DNA from: Crocodylus rhombifer | Lineage: Eukaryota; Chordata; Crocodylia; Crocodylidae | Length of the DNA stretch: 64,000 nucleotides | Direction of reading: 5' to 3' | Assembly: GCA_038503035.1 (NCBI GenBank) | Contig: JAVSML010018907.1 | Span: 1 to 64,000, forward strand | Shown here: positions 45,303 through 57,028 of the stretch, one piece after another | Layout of the letters: every line of letters begins with the position of its first letter | Position numbering within the stretch: the stretch's first letter is position 1 | Notes under the pieces: generated by a model | Seen by the model: only the letters and a program-made list of their open reading frames with translations | Databases searched by the model: none | What the model was told of the DNA's origin: nothing | Position numbers and translations under genes: made by a program

Positions 45303-45372
45303 TGCTCTAGGCAGGAGAAGGACTAGATGATCCTAGCAGGCCCTCCCAGCCTTCGAAGTGATGAGTATGTGA
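45303..45372 (+). mobile_element. CR1 3'-terminal fragment, plus strand
   Basis: GCAGGAGAAGGACTAGATGA and GGCCCTCCCAGCCTTCGAAG follow the CR1 terminal block layout, with a degenerate tail near 45360-45372. Confidence 0.65.
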
Positions 45373-48300
45373 AGCCAGGGAAATACATGGCTCCTGTTTC
45401 CTTACACCTGTCTGAGGTGCCCACGAGCTGGACGTGCCTCTGGGGAAGAAGCTGAAGGTCCTGGAAACCGGGTGGGTGCAGGGAGGCATCAGAGTGGAAC
45501 AAGTGCCGCAACCTGCACAGGTGTCCAGCAAACAGGTGCTGGGCTAGCTCACCCACCCCTGAAAGACCAAACTGGTCTGCTCCTTAGGCACACTGGTTGT
45601 GTGGCTGCCCCCCAAACCAAAACCAGGAGCTTCACCCAGCTTTGCAAAACGCACTGCTCACCAACCAGGCACACACCCATCTGTCCGTCTCTCGGGCCGT
45701 TGCGTGCACACAGGGACACAACCTGAACCGCTAATAAAAGATCCAGATTGCACAGCCTGGATCGCTGGCAGCTTGAATCATTGCTATTGAATCATTTCAA
45801 GTGAAAGTGCACTGCTTTCACTTATTACCACCACTGGCAGCCCAGAGGAAAGGTCAAGGACACTGAGATTCAATCAATTAGCAGTTAATGCAGAGAGATT
45901 CAGGCATTTTCCATCTTAATGAGAGCTGAGGTGTTAAAACAAATAAGTGCGATGGCATCCCCTGAAGACAAGGGATTCCAGCTGTGGTTCATTTTTGCGT
46001 TGCGCAGCTTTATGCTGCTGCTCCAACCGGCAGCTTTTCTCCCCTGTCTCAAGAAGCCTCTCTCCTGGTCTTGGCAGTTCCTACGCTGTGTTTCTCATCG
46101 ACTGCTCATCTTACAATGCTCCCACTTTTCTGCGGCGGCTCTAGTTGAACTCGGGCCACCTGCTGAATACCTTTTCAGGGAAGTGCATGAAGGGGAGGCA
46201 GGAGGCGCATTTGATCGCAGCTCTGTTCTCAGACCTAAAGCCTTTAACAAGCTTTTTGAGCAGCTGGTTTTCTACATCAGAGTGTAGCAGAGAGCAGTTG
46301 TTTTATTCATCGAGAGTCTGCAGTGAAAACATGCCAGGATGACAGCCCTTAACCGTGGGGGGGGAGAAGTGCTGGAAGTATTTACTAGATGCTGCCCGTC
46401 TCCAAGGGGACCTCAAAACTGGTAGATGGCTAGGACCCAACAGCTCTGCTCTGTGCACACAAAGCCCGCGCCGTACTCCTGTTCGCTTGATCTAGTGTAA
46501 GGTCTAGTCCCCAGGTAGGGGGAAAACATGGTGATTTAGTCTGGGCTTACACAAGACAACTTTGCAGCCTCCGCAGACTTAAAGGTCAGCACCGGTCTCA
46601 GCACACACTCACGAGCATCAATGGAGCCACATGTGACGACGAAGAGAAGAAATGACTTGGCTTGCAAAACCTGTTCCGAGATTCCTCCAAAGAGAGACCA
46701 GTCAATTAGAGGCCAGATCCCGAACACGGCTCTGATTACAATGGGGTGCACTCACCGCCAAGCAAGCCTGGGCAGGCGAGAGGCAGCGCTGGAGCTCCCA
46801 CTGCTGCCTTCTGCACTCCCATCTTGTGGTCAGGAGCTCCTTCGCTAGACTCGACTGAGCCCAGGACTTGATACCCTGCCCTAAGCCGACTCCCAGACCG
46901 ACTATCACATAGCAGAGCGGAGTTCAACAAAAGTCATTGTCTCATCTGGTATTTAGTTTAAGGGGTTGACAACCTTTTACCACCGCTGGCCGCTACCCCC
47001 CGCACCTCCTGACAATCAGCAGATTTCCCAGACCATCCCAGCTATGACAGCACTGCAACCCTGCTCATATTATAAATACCATTTCTTAGCTCTATTGCAC
47101 TTTTTATCAGAGCATCTCACAGTAAGGCTTCAAAAAGAGAACCACCACACAGGGAGTCACCGGAGTGGTCTTCTACGGCCAGTAAAACAGCACCAAGGCA
47201 CTGAAGCCAAAGTCAACATATTTCAGATGGGGGAGCTGCAAGCCAAGCTCCTAAATTCATGTTGAGGGGGATGCATTCAGCACGTTGATTCGCAAGGGCT
47301 GGGCATCCAGAACTCCCCTGAAACCAGCTGTCATCCCCCAGCTGCTGCTCCAGTCCCCAGCGACAGCAGTCTCTAGCTATTGGGTTTGTCAGCAAAAGCC
47401 TGAAAGCAGACACTTCACCTTGACACAGAGGATAGCTTGGAAGACATCGCTGAGGAGAGGATGCTGCTGGCAAGCGAGCCGCCCTTGACAAGAGACAGAC
47501 ACAGTTCCCACCTTGCCTTGCTCCCCATGATGGATGATGACCCTGAATAAAGTGGTGGAACACTTTGTCACCCTAAAACAGTTCATCCCATTGCCACCTG
47601 GGAAATCTGCATTTCCCTGCTTGTGTTTTCCATGTATCATTGGGCACCCTTTGGAAAACCATCCACTCCCATCCCCAAATAACCTCAGCATCGTAAGACC
47701 CACTGAGGAGACAGCAGGGAGGAAGAGAGTGGCTGGTAGTTTCATTTTTGCCCCAGGTGCACATGACTTTCTGCAATGTGAGAAATGGGGGGACACCTTA
47801 AAATCAGAGATGCAGGAAGTTACTGACCTAGCCACTGCGAAAGGAAGGGAGGCTGGGGGGGCGGGAAGGTGGACACGTCATGATCTGGACCTACCGGGCT
47901 GTACTGTGCAACACAGGGTTGCAAAACGTAATGGGTTCAGAGACATTTCATTGGATGCCGAGCAGCCCCTGATGGGATGGAGCCGTCTGAGCCTTGCATA
48001 AGACAGTGACATTTGGAAAGCACTTTGGGACTTGTCAGAATACAGGACTTCATATAATGATGGGGAAGCTTGAGGGGAAGAGCTGCTCCTGTGAAGAAGG
48101 AGCTGCAGCAGAATAAAAAGAAACAGTCTGGTGCTGAAAGCAACTTCTTCGTTTCCATAAAACTTGTCCCTTGCCCAAAGGTTTGGTAGGGTTACTGTAA
48201 ATCCAGGCAAGGCCTGGTGTCACCTCTCCTGCAGCAACGGTGGTCTTACGGCCAGAGGGAGACGATGCCCTGAGTGACACAGACCCAAAGGTGCGGGCTC

Positions 48301-48574
48301 AGTTTGGGAGATTGAGGCGCTCCCTTCGCAAGGAGCTGTGAGCACCACTGTTCCTCAAACCACCCAGCAATCGCCTGCAAAGGTGTCTGTGGAAAGTGGG
48401 GCGATGACCAATACTTTTGCTCCTCCTGTTTTATCAGGATTCAGCATTCATGAGACCTGGGTTGCCTTCCAAGGCCTAAAAAAGTCTTGGTGGAAAGAAG
48501 GCTGCTGCAGACAACACCTGGTGGGGAAACGTGCTGCCTAGGGAGTAACCACCACCATTTTCTCAAAAGGTCCC
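45373..48574. other. unannotated stretch
   Basis: No gene recognised. 45780-45925 is AT-rich with closely spaced ATTA cores (CAATCAATTAGCAGTTAATG at 45871-45890), so it is a candidate regulatory element. Near 46955 GGGGTTGACAACCTTTTACC resembles a hAT end, but no partner end was found. Near 48010-48060 a short AAAGCACTTTGGGA word resembles old interspersed-repeat tails. Confidence 0.4.
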
Positions 48575-48887
48575 TGTGGCAGGACAACCTAGGGGTGCCG
48601 TGAACTCCCCTAGCGTCCCCTACCTACCATGCCAAATCGGGTTTAATGCACCCTTGCTATCTCGCCCGCCACGTCTTTGTTGGTAATTATTGGTAAAGGA
48701 AGGCTGCCTTTCTAACCCTCCTTGGCACGGTGCCTTGATGTATCTTGACTCTGTCTAGTTGCCTGGTGCACTCCAACCTCTGGGGCTGCACGTGAGTCCC
48801 ACAGTCACCCGTGCCCTCACAGGTCCCCAGACTCGTCTTCGTTGCCCGCCTGTGCCCTCGTGGGCACCTCCTGGCTTCTCCCGCGCC

Positions 48888-49090
48888 CTGGCCCCCACCG
48901 GGGCCCATCTCCCCGCAACTCTCGTAGCCCGCACTGGGGCCCGTCTCCCTGCAACTCTCGTAGCCCGCACCAGAGCCTTGCCTCATGATCCCCTGCCCAC
49001 ACCAGGGCCTTGCCTCGCGATTCCCTGCCCACACCGGAGCCTGTCTCCGCGATCACGCCACCCGCACTAGGGCCTTGCCTCGGGGCTCCC
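48888..49090. repeat. 32-36-bp tandem repeat inside LTR copy B
   Basis: About six units on the pattern CCCGCACTGGGGCCCGTCTC followed by CCTGCAACTCTCGTAG or GCGATTCCCTG, drifting in length between about 32 and 36 bp. Confidence 0.85.
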
Positions 49091-49091
49091 G

Positions 49092-49251
49092 CAATTGAGG
49101 CTTAGGTGGCCATAGCCATGCCTGGCCTCCAGACCCCCTTTTCGGATCCTACGCCCCACTGGGGTTTCCCACAATTGGGGCTCAGGTGGCCATAGCCGTG
49201 CCTGGCCCCCCAGACCCTCTTTTCGGGTCCTACGCCCTACTGGGGCTTCCC
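49092..49251. repeat. two-copy 80-bp tandem repeat inside LTR copy B
   Basis: CAATTGAGGCTTAGGTGGCC begins at 49092 and CAATTGGGGCTCAGGTGGCC at 49172. The copies run in register to TACTGGGGCTTCCCA. Confidence 0.93.
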
Positions 49252-49786
49252 ACCTGTGCCCACACTGGGCTCCTCCTGATACTGCCCACACTGGGGCTGG
49301 GGTCGGGACACCCCAAAACGCAGCGCCCTCTCTGGCACCAGGAACCCCCACACTACTGGGGAGCTCCTATGAGGCCTCCTCCACCCCTACAGCCTCACCC
49401 GGTCCTCCGGTCTTATACAACAACCAAAACCGAAAACTCACACGCCTGCGTTCCAACGTGAATTCCACGCCAAACTGGCTAACCTTCCTTCCTCTCCCTG
49501 CCAGGGCTTCCTCCACCCAGTATCCTCACACCGCAACTGCTCAGGCCGTCCGGCTTCCCTGCTACGGTTGCCCTGCTTGCTCCTAGAGCTCCACCTTCCT
49601 TGGCTGCCAGAGGGGAACTGACCTTCCTGCCTCAGCCTCGCTGTTTATAAAGGCCTAGGCCCTGCCCCCTTCCGGTCAGCTGACCAGACTGGTTGTCTCG
49701 GCAACCCACACCTGTGCTGCCCTGGTGACTGGCAGCTGAGCCCATATTACTGTTGTCAGTAGCAGGCACCCGAGTGCCCTGCTACA

Positions 49787-50834
49787 GGCCCGCATCCAAG
49801 TATTGACCTGGCACCACATTGCCTGGCTTGTCACACCTGAAGGGATAATGGGGCAGCTCCAGCAATAGACTGAAAGCTGTTTAATACCTTGCTGTATGTG
49901 TGTTTCCGGATCAAGGAAGAACTGACCCTGGAATAGCGATATTCCAGCGGCAACGTGCTAATGATCACTGTATTGCACAAAGACGTCATAATCCAGCATT
50001 TCTCTTATTTTTCCACTTAATGGGCTGATCGCTCCGTTCCAGACAGAATAAAGTCCTCACTACAGGCTTGGGGTTTTTGGGGGGGAGGAAAAAACTTATT
50101 TGATGTGAGGGCATGGCTGGTTGGTCTAATACCAGGAAAACACACAAAGCGCTATGTTTGTCGGTTCAGCAAGGTCTTTATTTTGCCTGTAGGGTTTAAT
50201 GTTTCAAAATATGTATTCATTTAAATGCAAATTCCTGCTTCTACCTGGGACCCAACAAAAGCTCTTGCCAGAGCAAATGTTGAACTTTCACATTTATTCC
50301 CCACTTCCCCATGTTTTTTTTCTATAACATTTGAGCCTTTAAAGCTGACCCATCGTTTCACACATGAAAACTGAAAGGAAAGGGAGGGAAAAAGAGAAAG
50401 GAAGAAACCTCAAAGGCTTTCACCTAATGCTGGTTTTTCCTCGTTGGTACGCCACATACCAACCTGCCATGGTAAAAGGCAATAATATCCTGCCCTGCAG
50501 AGACTTGGTGGTCATTTCTTTCAGAGTCGCACCGTGCACAGACTACCGATATGTCTGAGCTGGTAACTTTTTGCAGTTAAAACCGTGCATCCAACCATCA
50601 GGGGCAAGGGGGAGGTTGGTGTCTCATCCCACAGTCGAGGCCGAAAGCCACTTGCTGAAAATGGAGAACGAAGCCAAGTCTACTCCCAGGTGCTCAACTC
50701 CTTCTCCATCTTGCACGCCTTGCCTTCTGCACCGGCCCAAAGAAACCCCGCCGATCTCAACCGGGACGAACGACGTGGTTCACGAATTACACTTCTCCCC
50801 CTGGGAAAGCGTCAGACCCTCTTCCTATCAAACA
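49787..50834. other. unannotated stretch
   Basis: Unique-looking, partly AT-rich sequence. Nothing recognised. Confidence 0.45.
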
Positions 50835-50878
50835 GGATGGTTTTGGATAGGGCTGATCCTGACTTGAGCGGGGGCTTG

Positions 50879-50886
50879 GACTAGAC
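50879..50886. repeat. 8-bp target-site duplication, left copy
   Basis: GACTAGAC. The partner at 51208-51215 is GACTAGAT. Confidence 0.85.
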
Positions 50887-51207
50887 CAGTGGTTCGCAAC
50901 CTTTTTTGTACCAGGACCCACTTGTAAATGCTGATGGCCAGTTCCAGGCCAGTAAATAGTTTAAGTGGTAAACACACAAGGATTTTGGCTGCAAAATATG
51001 TATTACACGCTACAAGTTAAAGCAGCTCAACAGTCTTCATTTTCAAGACAGAAATCAATATCAACAAGAAAACATTAACAGCAATAGCGACGTGTGGCCC
51101 TCCGCTACTCCCAAGTGACGTTCATGCTTTTCCATGACTGTTCGTGACCCTTTCACATATTCTTGCAACCCGCTTTTGGGTCGTGGCCCATGGGGTGAGA
51201 AATGGTG
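50887..51207. mobile_element. non-autonomous hAT-type transposon
   Basis: 321 bp with imperfect inverted ends, CAGTGGTTCGCAACC on the left and GGGTGAGAAATGGTG on the right, flanked by an 8-bp duplication. The CAGTGGTTC-CAACCTTTTT start and the GGGTCGTGGCCCATGG subterminal word are typical of hAT (Charlie-like) non-autonomous elements. No transposase frame. It would have been moved in trans by a hAT transposase. Confidence 0.88.
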
Positions 51208-51215
51208 GACTAGAT
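51208..51215. repeat. 8-bp target-site duplication, right copy
   Basis: GACTAGAT, one mismatch to the left copy. Confidence 0.85.
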
Positions 51216-51262
51216 CTCCCGAGGGCCCTGCCAGCCCGACTTTGCTTTGACTCTGTGATTCA

Positions 51263-52894
51263 ACGCAGTCTGGGCTGATTCACAGCTCACAATCCAAACA
51301 CACCTCTACGCTTCAGGAAAGTCTGGATGCAAAATGAACCTTTTGTGTTAGACCCGCTACTGGTCCAACCCCCAACATGGCAGCGCCTGCCTTCGGCCTC
51401 CTCTGGTGCGGTCCCTCCACGACCCGGTGAGAAGAAAACGCCGGGCTTCCCTTTGAGGGTTATGAAAACGTGCCAAAAAAGAGAAAGAAAGTGCTAGAGT
51501 AGCGCCAAGCGGGTAAGCGTGGACTCCTGCCTCTGAAACAGATGCAGGTGTGCAGGAGAGAACTTCACACATCCCCGGATCGCCTCATTAAGAGCCTCAG
51601 CTGTCATGTTCATTAATTGCATTCAAAATGTTAATGAGCTCGCTGCCGAGGCACCGCTGCGAGACGGCCCGGGGAGCGCAGGCCTGTGCGTCATGTCTGC
51701 TGGGTCAGCGCTTCGCCTCTGCTGCCGCTCCTCAAAGCCCCGAGCTGGCCACCAAACGCCGGCCCTTGCTGACGGAGGAGAAAGCCAGGCCAGCGCCGAT
51801 GCTGCGGGCGCTTCCTCGATTGCAGAAAACCCCGGGACGGAGCAGCTGAGCACAGCCGCTGTGATGGCCAGAACCAAAAAAATGAACAAGCAATAAATCT
51901 GGGCTTCTTGGAGGCGTTTGGAAATTTTTTCTAATATGAAGCGTGTATTTTTGTAACCCGCAAATGTAACTTGTAACTGTCTGTGGGACCGACTAGCCTC
52001 AAAGACAAAGCCAAAGCTGTGAAATTAGCTGACCTCATAGTTCTGTCTTGCTCAGATTTTAGCCTTGATGATGATAAAACTGGATTCAACTGTTTTTCAG
52101 CACATTTCAAGAAAGGACATCTCAAAAAAAGCACAGTCAGAGAGTGCTGAAGGGGCTGGATTTGGGCGAGGTAATGTGAATTTCAAACCTGAAGATGCTG
52201 TGTTGCAATTTGCTTACTGGATAAACCCAAGCTTGGGCAGTAACTTGTTATAATGATTTCTAACACCTTTTAACCCCATAGGATAACAGCTATAAATTAA
52301 TATTACTAATGGCTATATAACTAAAAATGTATTATATAATTAGGATATAAAAGAACACGCACTTCATAGTAACCCTGGGGAAGGACGGAGCAGAAAGGTC
52401 ATTGCTGTCCCGTACCCCACGGATATCCCTTACTCCCTGTGAGAGCGAGGACCAGATCCTGACCGAGGGGCTTCCACCGGTTCTCCTTTGGGCAGCCCAG
52501 TTCAGAGACGTCTGACCTCGCTGATTCAGCTCGACGTGCATCTTCTAACCGAGGGACGATCGATAAGTCACTAACCACGTGGGAACTCTTGGTTAATTTC
52601 TTTACCCGTTTTATTATCGCTGTCAATTTTAATCCGTATTGTTATGCTGTCTGTTTATTGGCTTCACCTTTTTATTAACTATTATATATGCAAACAGTAT
52701 CTTTTGTTGTCGTAAGTAAAATTAATTCCTTTTTGTAAGTCAAACTTGTCATTTCTTTCCTTTCCAACAGCACCTCCTCGATCCCGAACCAAAAAGCCCA
52801 GTGACTAATAAAGCTGCAGTGCTCAGTCAGTCTGCAACTAAATTGATATACTCCCAGTGCCCAGCTGGCCTGTGACTAACCGGCCCTTTATTAC
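51263..52894. other. unannotated stretch
   Basis: No gene recognised. 51900-52340 is AT-rich and unique-looking. 52620-52760 is AT-rich with no repeat identified. Confidence 0.45.
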
Positions 52895-53090
52895 ATGGCG
52901 TTTGCAAAGTGCCGCGTCCCTACTCGGAGCTGGACCCTGTCTGATCTGCTGCTCTGCTTCCTGTTCCTTGCCCTGTGCTCCCTGCCTGATCTGCTGCTCT
53001 TCTTTCTGCTGCCTCTGTTGCCTGCCCTTTTCCTGATTTGCCATATGCTACACGCAGAGGCTGCCTATGCCGCATGTGTCGTGCATGATG
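52895..53090 (-). repeat. GCAGA-rich minisatellite, minus strand
   Basis: On the minus strand: CAGAAAGAAGAGCAGCAGAT, CAGGCAGGGAGCACAGGGC, GAAGCAGAGCAGCAGATC. It matches the plus-strand block at 6655-6850 in unit and flank. The Q/E-rich open frame at 52838-53044 is a by-product. Confidence 0.6.
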
Positions 53091-55663
53091 ATAAGTTGAC
53101 CCCCCTGCCCCAGGCAGGGTAAGGCAGGGCTGGGTTATGTCTGTGGGAATACAAAAAAACCCTCCTTACTGCAAAAGTACAACAGTTGCCCTTTAAGTCT
53201 GAAGCCCCTTCTACACATTACAAGTATGGTGCAATTAACTGGTTAATTGTGCAATTACCTGGAGACTGACTACAAATGCAAAATAGCTCTCACCCGATAA
53301 AAAGCTCCAACCAGATACACAGTTAGACCTCAAAAAGTTCTGCTGACTTGATAGCTGGTTGCTATTGATCTTAAATTCGCACACATAGAGTCTCCCCTGC
53401 GGCTGGGAGCCCCATCAGCTGTCAGGGGCCCCAGCTGCAGCGGTGCAGCGTGCCCAGCGTGAAACCCCTGAGCGCTGGGGATCATGGCTGCCATGACCCC
53501 CAAGGCTTGAGGATGCATGAGACCCCCAGCCCCATGGGACCAAGGGACCGAGGACCTTGCAACCGATGGGAATATTGACCCCTGTTTCATGACCTTCAGA
53601 AACATCAGTTCATATCAGGGAAATCGGACGCATCACAGACAGGAGTTAGTCTACAAGACGCAGGGTGACATCTTCCCCCATCAATCACACCAAGCCAACG
53701 GGCCTCATCCAGCTCAGCTAGCAAGTCATTTTCCCCAGTGCAGTCTGGGGCTCAGTCTCCATCCCCACCACTGACCCCAGGAATTGGCCTGCGCGTTTAT
53801 CGACCTGCAGCTGATGCAGGTCTCGATAAAAGCACCGCTTGAGAAGCAGCAGCTGGAAGCAGGGATGAGGCCGAACTGATCTCTCAGCCCACTGTCATCA
53901 GGATGGTTCAATGGCAGCGAGGCTTTTTTTCTTGCTTTCATTAAAAAGAGAGGGGGAGGGATGTCATCTCTCCAGCTGGCAATCGCATGCGAGTGACACA
54001 CGTGACCTTTCCGACTGACCCCAGAGGGCAACGCACATTTCCCTAATCAGATGCACGCATCCCGAAGAGGCACTGAGTCACAGCGCTTCCCGCAGCCCCT
54101 GGTGCTGGACCGCAGGGCACCCGGCAAAAAGGGCCTTGCAAAATCCCGGGGGTGGACCGCTATGTTTCTGCAACGTGAGGCTCCCCGGCTGCTCCTCTGG
54201 CGCGCTGTCCCCATGCCCCCAGCCTGATGAGCTGGTTTATGCTGCGGTGCACGTCCGCCTTGCAGCTCCCATAACAGCACACGGCCTCAGAGACTGAGCT
54301 CAGACAGGAACGGACAAGGCAAGTGACCCGCCAGCCTAGAAACAGGGGGATAAAGCAGGCAGGGAGTCGACAGCTACCTGAGGTCAGCAACGTGACGCCC
54401 ATTGCCACACTTCAGCCAAAACCCTTCAAACACCAACCTGAACACAACCGAGGAGCACGAAGCCATCCGCAGACTGGGTTAGGGTAACCGGGGTCTCAAA
54501 ACGGCCTCTGGCTTCTTCTCTCATCGCCTGTGGACTAGCTGTTCACACGGTGTCCCTCAAGGTAGTAACTGCCCTGTCCACTGCGCTGGATCTAATCATT
54601 TCCACCTCTTGCAGCAGTATCCCCTCCCCAGCCCCTTCCCTTTCCAAACCAAACCCTTTCCTTCCACCCACCTTTGCATGGCCTCTGCTCTCAGTGGTGC
54701 AAGGCACAGTCTTTCCCCACGGTTCGGCGTGGATCTAACACGCGGATGAGCTCCAGGCGTCGTGAGTACGGTTCCCTATTCTGCCACAGACAGCCAACTG
54801 TCCAGAGGGGCCTTAGCCCCCCTTCACTCCTGCTTCTCCTTCTCCGGAGTGGGGATAACCTCCGGGGCTGCTGCCACAGTCAGCTGTCCATCAGCGTTGG
54901 CACAACACATTGCCTTCCCCAGCTGGAAGATGTTGAATGGTTAAAACAAAGGCACAGGCCCTGGGCTGGGAGGCAGACACGAGCCGGCTGGTGCAGAGCT
55001 GTGCCTCGGGATCCTAATCAACCCCTGGATGCTCCAGCCCAGTGCAGAGCTGCCTACAGGCCCACTACATTCAGGCGTGACTGTACTCTTGGGAACGGAC
55101 CATGCTCAGTAATGAGCCAAGGGGACTTTCATCTCTACGGCCCTCTCCCGCGGGCCAGAATCAAGAGCTGGTTACTGTCCTCCAGGATACTGGTCTAGTG
55201 CTACCAGACAAGCATCCCTCTCAAACCAAATGGAAACAAACTGGGATCCTTGGGGAATCCAAGAGCTGCACTGGGGACAGAGACTGCAGCTGTCTTTTCT
55301 TCTTTGACATCCCTCCAGGGCAAGACTTGGATTCACAAGTGAAGCAGCACTTTTGCTTTCCCGGGTCTGTAGCTAAATAAAGCCCTGGAGCCTCCAGGGC
55401 CATCAATCGAGCACCTTGCAGAAGCTCGGCATTCGCTGCTGGACTGCACGTTGCACCACTCACCTGAGAACGTGGGCATGTTTTGCAAACAGAAACAAAG
55501 GCTCGGCGCACCCCTGAGGGTCAGGGCAGCAGTAGCCCCGTTTTGACTGATGGCAAAAAGGGCTCAGCAGCAGCTGCCAGCTCCAGATGCTTCCGTGCCT
55601 AGGTGCAAAAGCTGGACACTTGGGTCAGATCTGAAGACCTTGCTCGTTTCAATGCTACTAGAG
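53091..55663. other. unannotated stretch
   Basis: No gene recognised. At 53204-53265 a CTTCTACACATTAC word and the inverted pair CAATTAAC/GTTAATTG (53231-53248) hint at a MITE remnant. The rest is unassigned. Confidence 0.4.
55656..55663. repeat. 8-bp target-site duplication, left copy
   Basis: TACTAGAG, identical to 55851-55858. Confidence 0.9.
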
Positions 55664-55850
55664 CAGGGGCAGGAAATTATTTTGGTTGGAGGGCCAGTTA
55701 CTGAGTTTTGGCAAGCCATCAAGGGCTGAATGACAGGCAGCCAGGGGCAGATAAATATTACTTTTCTACATTTTTTAGGGGCCCTGTGGGCTGGATAGAA
55801 TGGCCTGGCGGGCTGCGTCCCGCCCGCAGGCTGCATTTTGTCCACCCCTG
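55664..55850. mobile_element. short non-autonomous hAT-type transposon
   Basis: 187 bp with inverted ends CAGGGGCAGGAAATTA (left) and TTTTGTCCACCCCTG (right), internal GGAGGGCCAG and GCGTCCCGCCCGCAGGCTGC, and a perfect 8-bp flanking duplication. The CAGGGGTGG...GCCCGCGGGC layout, read from the right end, is the familiar end of vertebrate hAT elements. No coding capacity. Confidence 0.92.
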
Positions 55851-55858
55851 TACTAGAG
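55851..55858. repeat. 8-bp target-site duplication, right copy
   Basis: TACTAGAG, identical to 55656-55663. Confidence 0.9.
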
Positions 55859-56399
55859 GCACAACAGGATGAGCCCAGAGTGGAGTAGCAGTCTGAGCAC
55901 CAAAAGGTCCTGCAGATACAGCCCTGATCTTTGTGCTTGTTACAGAGCACAGGGTGTGCTCTGTTACTCCTAGGGGCATGGGCAGCAACACAGCAGCCTG
56001 CAGCTGGCTATTCTCCCGAATCAGGCCTAATGACCTGATTTGGAACAGGGCCCAGCTGTTCACTGTAAGAGCAGGGCCCCGAACTGCAAGGACAGCAGTT
56101 TGCTGCTAGCAGCTAGAAGGACACCATCAGCTGGAGCTGCTGTTCACAACAGCTTAGCGGTCTGGAGGGGCCTATAGGGATGGTACAAGGTTCCCTGTCC
56201 TGGGGCATGACAAAACTACACCCTGCTCTGGTGGGGCTGCCTGTGGAGCGGTAGTCCCTGGAAATGCCAGGCCAGTCACGTCCCCAGGGAAAGGTGAGTA
56301 TGCCTTATAACCCCAGCCCTCCACAACCCTGGCGGGTAAAAACAAGGCAGAAGCCCAGGTGAGGAAAGGACCTGGGGCAGCCCCCAGACTCACACAAGA
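55859..56399. other. unannotated stretch
   Basis: Could include the 5' part of LTR copy C (a CCTTATAACC box lies near 56303), but I could not align it to copies A or B. Confidence 0.35.
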
Positions 56400-56879
56400 T
56401 CTGAGGCTGCACTAAGGGAGCCGGGAGTGAGGCTCTAGGGGGGTGGGGCTCTGAGCTTTTGGGGAGTTATGCGAGAAGCTCCTGGGGCAAAAGGATAAAG
56501 GAATTATAGCCCAGTGTAGGACAGGGGATGGGACTTGGAGCCTGCTGTTGAGAGGGGTTTGGCCAGCGTTAGGGCACAGGGACTACGAGCTCCCGTGGGT
56601 AGTGAGAGTCCCATATGAGACTATGGAGCTCAGGTCCCAATGTGAGGCACTGGGGGAACATGGGTGCCATCTGTGAGGCATGGGATACAGTATAGGGAAG
56701 GTCGGAGCCGTGTACATAGGCCCTAAGCATAAAGGCAAGTAAATGGGCAGCCTCCCACCTGATTGACATCTCATAATCATTATCATCAAGGCGTGGCAGG
56801 TAAGGAAGGTGGCCAGTTAGCCCAGAGACAAGTGGGAGGGCCAACGATTGGACCAGCCCTGGGACGCCCACTTGTTACA
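56400..56879 (+). mobile_element. probable LTR, copy C, 3' part
   Basis: Ends CCACTTGTTACA at 56879, like copy A (ACCTGTTACA). Near 56749 GGGCAGCCTCCC, then TCATCAAGGCGTGGCAGGTA, matches copy A (GGCAGCCTCCC, then TCATCAAGACATGGCAGGCG). The upstream part has GGCTCTGAGC/GTGAGGC-type words but no secure alignment, so the start is approximate. Confidence 0.5.
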
Positions 56880-57028
56880 CTGCTATTGAAAGGACATGAG
56901 CTCATTTGCTTTATTTCCCTCCATTTTATACAGTATACATGAGTACTGTCTACTGTGCTCTAAAAAACGATACAAGGATGAAAAACGCTCTAAGAAAACA
57001 TCATCTAACATGCAATGTGCCATAAAGA

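Larger units (their letters stand above)
48575..49786 (-). mobile_element. probable solo LTR, copy B, minus strand
   Basis: Read on the minus strand it starts TGTAGCAGGGCACTCGGGTG and ends TCCTGCCACA. Blocks shared with copy A in the same order: GCCTGCTACT, GTCAGCTGACCGGAAGG, GGGCAGGGCC, a TTATAAA box (plus-strand 49644-49651), GTTGTATAAGACCGGAGG, GGGTGAGGCT, and near the far end GGCAGCC...GACGTGGCGGGCGAG. Flanks are GTCCC (left) and GGCCC (right), a possible 5-bp target duplication with one mismatch. Longer than copy A because of internal tandem repeats. No internal genes. Confidence 0.78.
50835..51262 (+). mobile_element. CR1 3' end split by a hAT insertion
   Basis: Left part 50835-50886 (GGCTGATCCTGACTTGAGCG, then GGGGCTTGGACTAGAC) and right part 51208-51262 (GACTAGATCTCCCGAGGGCC, CTGCCAGCCC, tail near CTCTGTGATT) join into one normal CR1 terminal block once the insert and one copy of its duplication are set aside. 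Confidence 0.85.

Noticed and set aside
46955..47130. possible hAT left end (GGGGTTGACAACCTTTTACC)
   Set aside because: No inverted partner and no 8-bp duplication found, so not listed as an element.
52838..53044. Q/E-rich 68-codon minus-strand frame resembling a glutamine-rich protein
   Set aside because: It is the translation of the GCAGA-rich minisatellite.
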